The notes under the pieces: generated by a model | The model's input: the letters and a program-made list of their open reading frames with translations, nothing else | Told to the model about the DNA's origin: nothing | The model's database searches: none | Program-made: the position numbers and the translations under genes | Source of the DNA: Bdellovibrionales bacterium | Lineage (GTDB): Bacteria > Bdellovibrionota > Bdellovibrionia > Bdellovibrionales > Bdellovibrionaceae | NCBI GenBank assembly: GCA_016713585.1 | Contig: JADJOV010000001.1 | Location: forward strand, 665,771-729,770 | Length of the DNA: 64,000 nucleotides | Reading direction: 5' to 3' | Shown here: in pieces, positions 45,372 through 54,079 of the stretch | Numbering within the stretch: position 1 is the first letter of the stretch | Layout of the letters: each line of letters opens with the position of its first letter

Positions 45372-46759
45372 ATGTTTAAGGAACTCAGTGAATTGAAGGG
45401 GAAGCGGATATTGATTGTTGGATTGGGAAAAACTGGAGTCTCGCTGGCTCATTTTTTGACCAAATACGAAGCCTTTGTGACTGTGACTGATCACAAATCT
45501 AAGCCAGAACTTTCGGCGCAGCTTGAGCTATTGGAAGGCTTGCCAATTAAGTTTGAATTGGGAGTCACTCACCGAAAACATTTCTACAACAAGATCTTGT
45601 TGTCTTGAGCCCTGGAGTCCCATCAAATTTGAAGATCTTTGACTACGCAAGGAGTCAAGGGGCGAAGATCACAGGGGAGTTTGAGTTTATCGCGGGCTTT
45701 ATTAAACAGCCGATTATCGCTTTGACGGGGACCAACGGAAAAACAACCGTGGCCAAGTTGATTGAAGTTTTTCTTGGAGCTTCGGGAGTCAAAGCATGGA
45801 TTGGGGGGGCCAACAAGAGCCCACTGACCGATTATTTGCGATTTGAAGTGCAGGCTCAAGTGGTGATTGCAGAGGTGTCTGGGTTTATGCTTGAACACTG
45901 TGAAACGTTCACTCCACAGAATATTGTGTTTACGAATTTGGCAGAGAATCATCTCGATCGCTATCGATCGATGGAAGATTATATTAATGCGAAGAGAAGA
46001 ATTTTCAGAAATACGAACCAGGCAACGACTTCAGTGTTAAATGCGGATGATAGTGCCGTGGTAGAACTCGCTCGTGATCCTGCCGTTCAGCGCGGCCGAA
46101 TTTTTTATTTTTCTCGAAAACCAGCTCTCGAGCCTCAAATTATGAATATCGGGGGAGCCGTCAATATCGGAGACGAGATCAGAGTTCGAACCGGTCCGGA
46201 AATTGAAACTTATAATATCAAGGGTGTAAAGATGCGTGGGAAGCATGCCATCGAGAATATTATGGCAGCCATTTTGGCTTCTCGGGAACACGGAGCCAAG
46301 CATGATCCAATTCAGGGAATTATCGACACCTTTCGGGGGTTACCTCATCGAATTGAATATTTGAGAAAAGTTGGTGGAGTTCAGTTTTTTAATGATTCAA
46401 AGGCTACAAATGTCCATGCAGTCATGCGAGCGCTGGATACCTTTGATGAAAATGTGATTTTAATTATGGGTGGAAAAGAGACTAATCTCAATTTCGAACC
46501 CTTAAGAAATATGGTGAAACGGAAGGTCAAGACCTTGATCTTAGTCGGGGAAGCGAAAGAAAGAATTAATCGCGACTTTGGTGACTTCAGTGAGACCTTT
46601 CTTATTGGAACTTTTGAAGAAGCCGTCCTGATTGCTTACCAAAAGTCTAGGATTGGGGACTTTGTTTTGCTGTCTCCTGGATGTCCAAGCTTCGATATGT
46701 TTGACAGTTACGAAGAGCGAGGAGATTATTTTAGAGAAATCGTAATGAAGTTTAATTGA
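45372..46759 (+). CDS. murD: UDP-N-acetylmuramoylalanine-D-glutamate ligase MurD, one frameshift
   Basis: ATG 45372 gives the UDP-binding N-terminal domain (KRILIVGLGKTGVSLAHFLT), and the frame fails near 45580 at CACCGAAAACATT. The next frame, needing one extra A, reads FLQQDLVVLSPGVPSNLKIF and continues with the ATP loop IIALTGTNGKTTVAKLIEVF, LAENHLDRYRSMEDYINAKR, KMRGKHAIENIMAAIL, LPHRIEYLRKVGGVQFFNDS, KATNVHAVMRALDTF and VLLSPGCPSFDMFDSYEERG. Joined length is about 462 residues, normal for MurD, which adds D-Glu to UDP-MurNAc-L-Ala. The homopolymer position and perfect continuity argue for an indel error. Confidence 0.9.
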
Positions 46760-46779
46760 TCTCTGCCTAGGAGGGGCCC

Positions 46780-47259
46780 GTGACTCGTACTGGTTTAGTG
46801 TTTTTTTTGACAACGTCTGTGATGGCATTGGTGTTATCTTCTTGCTCATCGGCAAGAAAAGAGCGCCTCGAGCAAAGGGAAAAAATTGCTGGAACCAGTG
46901 GGCTCTACTGTGATTTTATTAATGGTGAGAAATTTAACGATGTCGAAGTTGTGTTGAATTTAGAAATGGGCAAGAGATGTGATTCCGCAAAGCCTTTTTC
47001 TATTAGTGGCTTTAAATCGGCAGCGGAGGTGGTTGGAATGATGTACTGTTGTTCGACCACTAAGAAGTCAGAAGCCGCGGCACCTACAAACGGCAAAGCG
47101 GGACAGCCATCTCAAGTCTCAGCGGCCACATCAGGAAAGCCCTCTCCAGGCGCTGCAGTTAGCCCAACCCCAACCTCATCATCAGGAGCAACAGGAAAGC
47201 CGACTGGCGTAACAAATCCTGCTAAGGATCCACTGATTGATGAGGTGGCACCCGAGTAG
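46780..47259 (+). CDS. Predicted lipoprotein inside the mur operon
   Basis: GTG 46780 follows AGGAGGGGCCC. The 159-residue product has a signal ending in lipobox VLSSC followed by SSARKE, a small central region with Cys residues (SGLYCDFINGEKFNDVEVVL, KRCDSAKPFSISGFKSAAEV, MMYCCSTTKK) and a Pro/Ser/Ala-rich disordered tail. No family is recognised. It is inserted between murD and ftsW, where most bacteria have no gene, so it may be a lineage-specific envelope or division factor. Confidence 0.65.
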   Translation: MTRTGLVFFLTTSVMALVLSSCSSARKERLEQREKIAGTSGLYCDFINGEKFNDVEVVLNLEMGKRCDSAKPFSISGFKSAAEVVGMMYCCSTTKKSEAAAPTNGKAGQPSQVSAATSGKPSPGAAVSPTPTSSSGATGKPTGVTNPAKDPLIDEVAPE

Positions 47260-47262
47260 ATT

Positions 47263-48399
47263 ATGACTCGATCCCTGACTTCGAGCATATTGTTAAGTGT
47301 GATTGCGTTGATGGGGATTGGATTAGTTCAAGTCTATAGCTCGAGTTTTATTTTTGCCATCGAGTCTTTTGGAGATGGATTATTTTTTTTTAAACGACAG
47401 TTGTTTTTCGTGCTTCTATCTGCCGTCGGATTATTCTGTGTTACGGCTATTCCCTTTCGTTGGATAGAAAAGTGGGGGGTACTCCTTTGGTTGGCAGCCA
47501 TTGTGGGCATGATTTTGACCTTTGTGCCAGGAGTGGGTGTTCGAGTTGGTGGCGCCCTTCGTTGGCTGAGTCTGCCCGGGGGGTTTCGGTTTGAACCTTC
47601 TGAATTGCTGAAAATATCTTATCCCTTATTTCTTGCAGCCTTTGTCAATCGTCGAGGAACTTGGCTTGAGAGAGTTCCAATGATCGTATTTTTAGGTCTC
47701 CTGGTGGGTCCATTCTTTCTGCTGCTGAAGCAGCCCGATTTTGGCACTTTTGCAATTTTAGTGTGTGTTGGGTTTGCGATTCTTTTTGCTTTTGGACTCA
47801 GGTGGAAATGGATAGCTGCTGGATCGGCGATCGTGGCCACGGCTTTTTATTTTCTAGTGATGACCGTTCCCTATCGAAAGGCTCGGATTTTGTCATTCTT
47901 GGACCCCTGGGCGGATCCGGAACAAAAGGGATTTCAAGTGATTCAAAGTCTTTTGAGTTTTCATTCCGGAGGGCTCACCGGAGTTGGTCTTGGCCAAGGG
48001 CAAGGGAAGTTGTTTTTCCTGCCTGAAGCGCACACTGATTTTACTCTCGCAGTCTTGGGCGAAGAAATGGGTTTCTTAGGGTTTGGCGTTCTTTTGTTGA
48101 TCTACGGATTTATTATTTTTCGATGTTTTCAGCTAACAATGCGGGCAGAGAATAACTTTTCAAAAGTTCTAGCTCTTGGCTGTGGGTTAGTGTTTGGGCT
48201 CTCAGTTTTTATCAATGCAGGAGTGATCATGGGCCTTTTGCCAACCAAAGGACTCACGCTTCCTTTTCTGAGTTATGGTGGTAGTTCTTTGTTTTGTTTA
48301 TCTTTAATGATGGGGTTGCTCATCAACCTAGAGGTTCATCAGCGGGAAGAGCCACTCCAAGAAAAACTTAGATCCATTGTCACCGGAAGTGGGAGATGA
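47263..48399 (+). CDS. ftsW: Peptidoglycan glycosyltransferase FtsW
   Basis: 378 residues with about ten membrane helices and SEDS-family motifs: ALMGIGLVQVYSSSFIFAIE, VGGALRWLSLPGGFRFEPSE, LLKQPDFGTFAILVCVGFAI, GLTGVGLGQGQGKLFFLPEA, HTDFTLAVLGEEMGFLGFGV and LPFLSYGGSSLFCLSLMMGL. FtsW polymerises lipid II at the division site together with its partner PBP. It starts 3 bases after the lipoprotein gene and its stop overlaps the murG start. It is intact. Confidence 0.94.
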   Translation: MTRSLTSSILLSVIALMGIGLVQVYSSSFIFAIESFGDGLFFFKRQLFFVLLSAVGLFCVTAIPFRWIEKWGVLLWLAAIVGMILTFVPGVGVRVGGALRWLSLPGGFRFEPSELLKISYPLFLAAFVNRRGTWLERVPMIVFLGLLVGPFFLLLKQPDFGTFAILVCVGFAILFAFGLRWKWIAAGSAIVATAFYFLVMTVPYRKARILSFLDPWADPEQKGFQVIQSLLSFHSGGLTGVGLGQGQGKLFFLPEAHTDFTLAVLGEEMGFLGFGVLLLIYGFIIFRCFQLTMRAENNFSKVLALGCGLVFGLSVFINAGVIMGLLPTKGLTLPFLSYGGSSLFCLSLMMGLLINLEVHQREEPLQEKLRSIVTGSGR

Positions 48400-49573
48400 C
48401 AGCTCAGCCACCCAAGTCATCTGTCGACTCATCAAAAAGGATCGTGATTGCGGGCGGCGGGACGGGAGGTCATATTTATCCCGGGGTCGCCATCGCGCGA
48501 AGTTTAATTAAAAAAAATCCCGAAATTCAGATTCACTTTGTTGGGAGTCCTCAGGGATTAGAAGCTAAAATCGTTCCTCGAGAGGGGTTCCCGCTTCATT
48601 TGATTCAGGTGGGAAAGCTAAATTATGGTGGCGGGATTTTTGGAAAGCTTCGAACTTTGTTTCAGTTGCCGAAGGCGTTTATTGAGTCCATCTTTCTTTT
48701 GTTTGAACTCAAGCCGCTTTTTGTTTTGGGGTTGGAGGGTATGCCTCGGGTCCATTTGTTTTGATGGCATCCTTATTGGGATTTAAGACTGCGATTTGGG
48801 AGCCGAATGCCCATCCAGGTTTGACAAATCGTTGGCTTTCTCGATTTGTTAGAAAAAGTTTTGTGGTGTTTCCTGAGGCTGGGAAATATTTGAAGAGTCG
48901 AGAAGTCATACCCTCTGGAATTCCAGTTCGAGATGTCATCGAAAAATTGGGTCGTCTGCCTAATCTTGGTCAGCAAATGAGTGATCAGCATATAAGTGAT
49001 CAGCAAATTGGCGATCTTGATTCTAAAAAGAGAAAGTTCAGAATTTTGGTTTTCGGTGGAAGCCAAGGGGCGAGAGGTCTCAATAAAATTGTCAGCGACC
49101 TTTTTGTGCAATCGCGAGAAAGTCTGAAAGAGGTGGAACTTGTTCATCAGACCGGTGTCGTGGACTTCGAATCTCTGCGCGAAAAATACAAAACCCATCA
49201 AGGCCAAGTGCAGGTGCTTGAGTATTTACATGATATGGAGAACCATTACGCCTGGTGTGATCTGGTGATTTCGCGGGCAGGGGCTGCGACCGTCGCAGAG
49301 CTTGCTGCCTGCAACAAAGCCGCAATTTTGGTGCCACTGCCAACCGCGGCAGACAATCATCAGCAAGTTAATGCGGAGACCCTTGTGAGGGCTGAGGCCG
49401 CTAGAATGATTTTGCAAAAGGAATTGACTCCGGACCTCCTTGAAAAGCATACTCTGGAGCTAAAATCAGATCCAGAGCTTCGCCGGAAAATGTCTGAAAA
49501 TATCAGAAAATTCTATAAACCGCAGGCGGCTGAGGCTGTAGCCCAAGTTATCTTGGAGGGAGCGGGTGTATGA
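48396..49573 (+). CDS. murG: UDP-GlcNAc transferase MurG, one frameshift
   Basis: The start overlaps ftsW. The first frame holds KRIVIAGGGTGGHIYPGVAI, GSPQGLEAKIVPREGFPLHL and LFQLPKAFIESIFLLFELKP, then fails near 48737: GGGTTGGAGGG needs one more G to read GLGGYASGPFVLMASLLGFK. The next frame continues TAIWEPNAHPGLTNRWLSRF, ILVFGGSQGARGLNKIVSDL, YLHDMENHYAWCDLVISRAG, AATVAELAACNKAAILVPLP and AADNHQQVNAETLV. The joined protein is about 392 residues. MurG makes lipid II from lipid I on the inner face of the membrane. A short repeat MSDQHISDQQIGD is a local insertion in the linker. The frame break is probably a sequence error. Confidence 0.9.
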
Positions 49574-50981
49574 ATTTGAAGAACTACCATTTCCACTTTG
49601 TGGGAATTGGCGGAATTGGGATGTGTGGTTTGGCGGAGCTTCTCCACAATATGGGGGCGCGAGTCTCGGGTAGTGATTTGTCAGAGAATGCCCAAGTGCA
49701 GCGAATGCGAGGCATGGGTATAGAAGTCTTTAAGGGACACCATGCCAGTCAGTTGCAGGGTGCACAGGTTGTTGTTTTTTCCAGCGCGATTCCAAAATCA
49801 AATCCTGAAATTTCAGAGGCCAAAGCTAGGGGAATTCCGCTCATTCCGCGGGCAGAGGCGCTGGCTGAAATCATGAGACTCAAGCGTGGGGTTGCGGTCG
49901 CAGGAACCCACGGTAAAACGACCACCACGAGCTTGGCTGCGTCGATTTTTCTCGAGGCGGGACTCAGTCCTACGATTTTTATTGGCGGCCGTTTTGGGCA
50001 AATTGATTCTACAGCGTGGCTGGGTCAAGGGGAATGGCTTCTCGCTGAGGCGGACGAAAGTGATGGAAGCTTTCAGAAACTCACGCCCGAAATTTCAATT
50101 ATTACGAATATTGATTCTGATCATCTCGATCATTTCAAATCGTTTGAAAATTTGGAAAATGCATTTTATGAATTTGCTCTAAAGACGCCATTTTATGGAT
50201 CCTGTATTGTTTGCGGAGATGATCCACGGATTCGGGAACTTTTTGAAAGCTTTCCTAAAATGATCTATTTTTACGGATTTCATGAAAGTAATGATTTCTT
50301 CTTAAGGGGCAGCGATGGCTGCTATGAGGTTTTTGGCAAGGACCCTGATGCCAATTGTCTTGATGCCAGTTGTCCTGATGTCAAAAGCCCTGAGCGTGGT
50401 GGAAAAGTGAAAAGCCTGGGGACTCTCCAGCTGCAGGTTCCCGGTCGCCATAATGCCTTGAATGCTTTGGGTGCAACTGTTGCGGGTTTGAAGGCTGGTA
50501 TTTCTTTTGATGAATGCAAAAGAGGAATCTCCAAGTTTGCCGGGGTGGATCGTCGATTCCAATTTAAAGGGGAGGGGTCTGGGGTCTTGGTCTATGACGA
50601 TTACGGACACCATCCCACAGAAGTCAAGGCGACATTGCAGGCATTTCGAGAGAAGTATCCAAAAAATCGTATTGTAGCTTTTTTCAACCGCATCGCTATT
50701 CTCGCACCGAGAGCTGTTGGCATGAATTTACTCAAAGCTTTGGACTTTGTGATCAGGTTTACATCACTGATATTTATCCTGCGGGGGAATCGCCTTTGGC
50801 CGGAGTGACTGCCGAGCGTTTGACTTTGGAAATCAAACACAACAACAAAGTCTTTTTACAAAGAAACCCTGATAACGCGAAAATAATTGTGGGAGCTCTT
50901 AAAGCCGGTGATGTCTTCGTGACTCTTGGGGCTGGCGATGGTTGGAAGCTGGGTCTTGAGGTTTTGGATCTGTTGAAATGA
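49570..50981 (+). CDS. murC: UDP-N-acetylmuramate-L-alanine ligase MurC, one frameshift
   Basis: ATG 49570 overlaps murG. The first frame has FHFVGIGGIGMCGLAELLHN, the ATP loop VAVAGTHGKTTTTSLAASIF, LAEADESDGSFQKLTPEISI, TNIDSDHLDHFKSFENLENA and VYDDYGHHPTEVKATLQAFR. Near 50680 the run GCTTTTTTCAACC lacks one T; the next frame reads QPHRYSRTESCWHEFTQSFG, LCDQVYITDIYPAGESPLAG and ends DVFVTLGAGDGWKLGLEVLD at 50981. Joined length is about 470 residues. MurC adds L-Ala to UDP-MurNAc. A Cys/Asp-rich repeat insertion (DANCLDASCPDV) sits near residue 262 and is not usual in the family. Confidence 0.9.
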
Positions 50982-51898
50982 TCATTGAAACGAATGTCCC
51001 GCTTGCACCATACACCTCTTGGTTGATTGGAGGCCCAGCAGATTTTTTCTGTCTTCCAGAGACTGAAGAGCAGCTCTCAGAGGCGTTGACTATTGCTAAG
51101 GATAAACAATTTCCAGTAACAATTCTGGGAGGAGGGACGAATGTTCTGGTTTCTGATCAGGGAGTTCGTGGTTTAGTTATTTGTTTAAAGAAGTTTTCAC
51201 GCACCGAAGTCGAACTTGTGACTGAGGCCAAACCGGAGCAATCATATCTCAGAATTCGCGCACTTGCGGGAACGCCAAAGGCAGAACTCCTTCGTATTTT
51301 TCTGAAATACAAAATGGCGCCCGCACTTTTTCTTGCGGGACTTCCTGGTGACGTTGGCGGCGGAGTTGTGATGAATGCCGGAGTGGCAGAGAATCTTGTG
51401 CCCAGGGAGTTCGGTGAACTCGTGCGATCAATTCAAGTCTTGCGGTGGGAGAAAAATACTCTGCAGCGGATTGATTTGGGTCGCAACCAGCTCCGGTGGA
51501 CCTATCGTCATTCAGATGGTTGGCAGCCCGGAATCATCACTCAGGTTGAGCTCGTCTGGCCCTCGATTGAAGTGCCCTCCATTTTAGAACAAGTGAAAGC
51601 CGCCAATCTGAATCGCTTGCAAAAGCAGCCATTGGATAAACCGAGCTGTGGGTCTGTTTTTGTCAATCCAGTGGGAGGCAAGGCTGCCCAACTCATTGAT
51701 GAATGTGGACTGAAAGGACTGAGCATTGGCAGTGCGCAGGTTTCCCTCAAGCACGCAAATTTTATTGTGAATCAGGGTGGAGCCACGGCCACTGATACTT
51801 GGCGATTGATCCAGAAGGTGCAGCAAAGGGTCAAGGAGCTGAAGGGCGTCAATCTCACGACAGAGGTTGTTCGATTGGGCGAGTGGGGAGAAGCTTAA
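50978..51898 (+). CDS. murB: UDP-N-acetylenolpyruvoylglucosamine reductase MurB
   Basis: ATG 50978 overlaps murC. The 306-residue protein has the FAD-binding motif NVPLAPYTSWLIGGPADFFC, VTILGGGTNVLVSDQGVRGL, LAGLPGDVGGGVVMNAGVAE, the catalytic Ser region KPSCGSVFVNPVGGKAAQLI and the final Glu in LTTEVVRLGEWGE. It reduces UDP-GlcNAc-enolpyruvate to UDP-MurNAc with NADPH. It is intact and ends the peptidoglycan block; ddl, ftsQ, ftsA and ftsZ, which often follow, are not here. Confidence 0.95.
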   Translation: MIIETNVPLAPYTSWLIGGPADFFCLPETEEQLSEALTIAKDKQFPVTILGGGTNVLVSDQGVRGLVICLKKFSRTEVELVTEAKPEQSYLRIRALAGTPKAELLRIFLKYKMAPALFLAGLPGDVGGGVVMNAGVAENLVPREFGELVRSIQVLRWEKNTLQRIDLGRNQLRWTYRHSDGWQPGIITQVELVWPSIEVPSILEQVKAANLNRLQKQPLDKPSCGSVFVNPVGGKAAQLIDECGLKGLSIGSAQVSLKHANFIVNQGGATATDTWRLIQKVQQRVKELKGVNLTTEVVRLGEWGEA

Positions 51899-52020
51899 TG
51901 GCGCTTAGCTTCGGAACTAAATCACTATGACTCTCGATTCATGAGAGCAGGAAAGTTTGGGGATAATTATTCATAGTTGTAAATTGTGTTACGTATAAAA
52001 ATGATCAACGTCTTGGAGAA

Positions 52021-52938
52021 TTGACAATCGAGAATATCAGCGAAGTTGTCAAAGAACCGGAAACATTTATTTGGCTTGGTCTGCATGAGCCTGACAAAGA
52101 AATGTTAGCGAAGATCAAAGAAGAGTTTAGCCTCCATGAATTGGCCATTGAAGATGCGCACAAGGCTCACCAACGCCCAAAAATTGAAGCTTATGGAGAG
52201 TCCATTTTTGTGGCTATTAAAACGGCCCATCTTGAAAAAGGGGTAGTCTGTTATGGTGAGACTCATTTCTTTATTGGATCAAATTTCTTAGTCTCGATCC
52301 GACATGGAGCCTCTTCGAGTTACAGGCAAGTTCGAGAGCATTGTGAAAAAAACACCAAAATGCTCAGCAAAGGGCCTGGTTTTGTCATCTATGCTTTGCT
52401 CGACTTTATCGTCGATAATTACCAACCAATCGTCGAAAAATTTGAGAAAGATTTTAATGCCCTTGAAGCTGATATTTTTAAAGGTCAATTCGACCGCCTC
52501 GTCATTGAGAGAATTTATGATTTGAAGTGCGAACTCATGGAACTCCGAAGTTCGGTTATTCCGATCAGCGACATTTGCAGCGAGCTGATGAGGTTTCACG
52601 AGAGCTTGATTCCAAAGGACATGAGAGCTTTCTTTCGGGATATTCAAGTTCACGTTGCCCGTCTGGTCGGGGCACTTGATAATATGCGAGAGATGTTGAA
52701 CACGGCAATGCAGGTGAATTTGGCTCTGGTTGGAGTGGGACAGAACGAGGTTGTTAAACAGCTGGCAGGATGGGGCGCAATTTTTGCGATTCCAACTTTA
52801 ATCTTCAGCCTTTATGGTATGAACTTCAAAAATATGCCCGAATTAACGTGGAATTTTGGGTATCCTGTAACCTTAGCGGTGACTCTTTTGAGTTGTGCTT
52901 TACTTTATCGCAAGCTCAAAAAATCTGGCTGGGTTTAA
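52021..52938 (+). CDS. corA: CorA-family divalent cation transporter
   Basis: The stated start is TTG 52021, but sequence like a CorA N terminus (VTYKNDQRLGELTIENISEV) extends upstream to about 51976 without an ATG, GTG or TTG, so the true start may be hidden by an indel. About 305 residues: a cytoplasmic funnel domain (WLGLHEPDKEMLAKIKEEFS, LHELAIEDAHKAHQRPKIEA) and two C-terminal helices with the signature YGMNFKNMPE. CorA forms a pentameric Mg2+ or Co2+ channel. It lies between murB and the second HNH repeat. Confidence 0.9.
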   Translation: MTIENISEVVKEPETFIWLGLHEPDKEMLAKIKEEFSLHELAIEDAHKAHQRPKIEAYGESIFVAIKTAHLEKGVVCYGETHFFIGSNFLVSIRHGASSSYRQVREHCEKNTKMLSKGPGFVIYALLDFIVDNYQPIVEKFEKDFNALEADIFKGQFDRLVIERIYDLKCELMELRSSVIPISDICSELMRFHESLIPKDMRAFFRDIQVHVARLVGALDNMREMLNTAMQVNLALVGVGQNEVVKQLAGWGAIFAIPTLIFSLYGMNFKNMPELTWNFGYPVTLAVTLLSCALLYRKLKKSGWV

Positions 52939-53132
52939 GGCTTACGACAGGCCTTAAGGAGTGCGGGAGCCGCTCGAGGTGAGCATAGATAGACCACTTA
53001 GACGTTAGGTCGGAAGCTCACTAAAAGTAGGTCGGCATTTTAAGACCTTTTTCCGAGGATCAGATCCAAAAATTTGAGGACAGAATGGAAGGTCCCTGCT
53101 CCTTCAATATAAGGGGTAGGTCATCCATGACT

Positions 53133-53189
53133 CAGGGCCTCTAGGCCGGCCCTGAAACCCGCCGTTGGACGCTCGTCGTGAGCGTCCAA
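53133..53189 (+). other. Twin hairpins, copy 2
   Basis: Hairpin A is CAGGGCC (53133-53139) with GGCCCTG (53148-53154), one pair longer than in copy 1. Hairpin B is TTGGACGCTC (53165-53174) with GAGCGTCCAA (53180-53189); the innermost A-T pair of copy 1 is here G-T, which would still pair in RNA from the plus strand. There is no T run after either. Confidence 0.7.
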
Positions 53190-53212
53190 GCAAAAAGAAT
53201 CAGATGATGGCA

Positions 53213-54014
53213 TCAACATCCGGCAGTGTAACGAAATTTGTTGTTCGATGAACACATCGGCCTTAAATTGAAGGACTCATTCCCGCCGCCGGCAAATCGA
53301 GGCTTGATGTGGTCAACCTGGAGAAAATGTTTTGACCCGCAAATCTTCCCAGTCCTTGAATCCTTAAATTGACACCCAAGATTCGGACTCAAAATGATTT
53401 TTTTGACCGAAGATGGAATCGGTTTCCCAGAGATATTCTGAGTGCCTTTGACTTCCGCCGCGGAATTTGACTCCGTGCTGGGGGACGGTGCCCTGTGATT
53501 CTTGACGGAAGTATTGACTCCGGTTCGCTGTTTGACATAGCGCTGAGCAAGACTCGTAATCACCTCAGCAAATGTGGCCCCGGGCAGGGCGTGGGATAGA
53601 AGCTCCTTCGCTCGGTCTAGAATTTCCATTTGCTCTTTGCTTAAGGTTAATTCAATTCTGACAGATTCATCTTTCTGAATTTTCTGCTTGAACTGAGTCT
53701 GCGGTGATAGGTTAAATTCCTTGGCCAATATCAATTCACTCTCTGGCCCGGTTTTGTTCTCAAGCCTTGCAAGAAGGTCCCTCTTTTCACTTGGCAAAAG
53801 CTGAGTCTTGTTTTCTTTCTTGGCAAGTCTGAGGACCTGCTGAACCTGAGAAACTTGGGTTAACTTCAAGGTCCCATTTTCGATCTTGTTTCCAAGCTCT
53901 GGAACTTGCTGCATCATTCGCGCGGCATCGATTCGCCGCTGGGCACTGGCCGGAGTGTAGCCGATCTCCCTGACCAAGTAGTCAAACAAACTGGAGCAGG
54001 CCATGGGAAGGTAA
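53213..54014 (-). pseudogene. HNH endonuclease, truncated and active-site-altered second copy
   Basis: Nearly identical to residues ~64-300 of the copy at 41977, starting at YLPMACSSLFDYLVREIGYT; the first ~60 residues are missing, replaced by a few unrelated codons (MIGA). The HNH end reads VDHIKPRFAGGGNESFNLRP then CSSNNKFRYTAGC, so the last His of the motif (CRFHN in copy 1) has become Asn. Loss of the N terminus and of this metal-binding His make it probably inactive. An ATG at 54025 could still start a 270-residue product. Confidence 0.75.
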
Positions 54015-54079
54015 GCTCCAATCAAATTTTACGGCGAATCTGCTCTTCTTGCTCTATTCAATGATTTTAGGCCTTCAAT

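Larger units (their letters stand above)
52998..54014 (-). repeat. HNH repeat module, copy 2 (5'-truncated)
   Basis: Direct-orientation copy of 41752-42793: TAGACGTTAG at the start, GCATTTTAAGA, TCATCCATGACTCAGGGCCT, both hairpins, then the HNH gene. Similarity ends abruptly at CCATGGGAAGGTA (54014), within the gene, where the sequence changes to AGCTCCAATC. It lies 59 bases after corA. Copies 1 and 2 are about 11.2 kb apart. Confidence 0.8.

Noticed and set aside
45575..50690. Programmed ribosomal frameshifting in murD, murG and murC
   Set aside because: Sites differ in sequence, lack common slippery heptamers with downstream structure, and lie at different places in each gene; homopolymer indels explain all of them.
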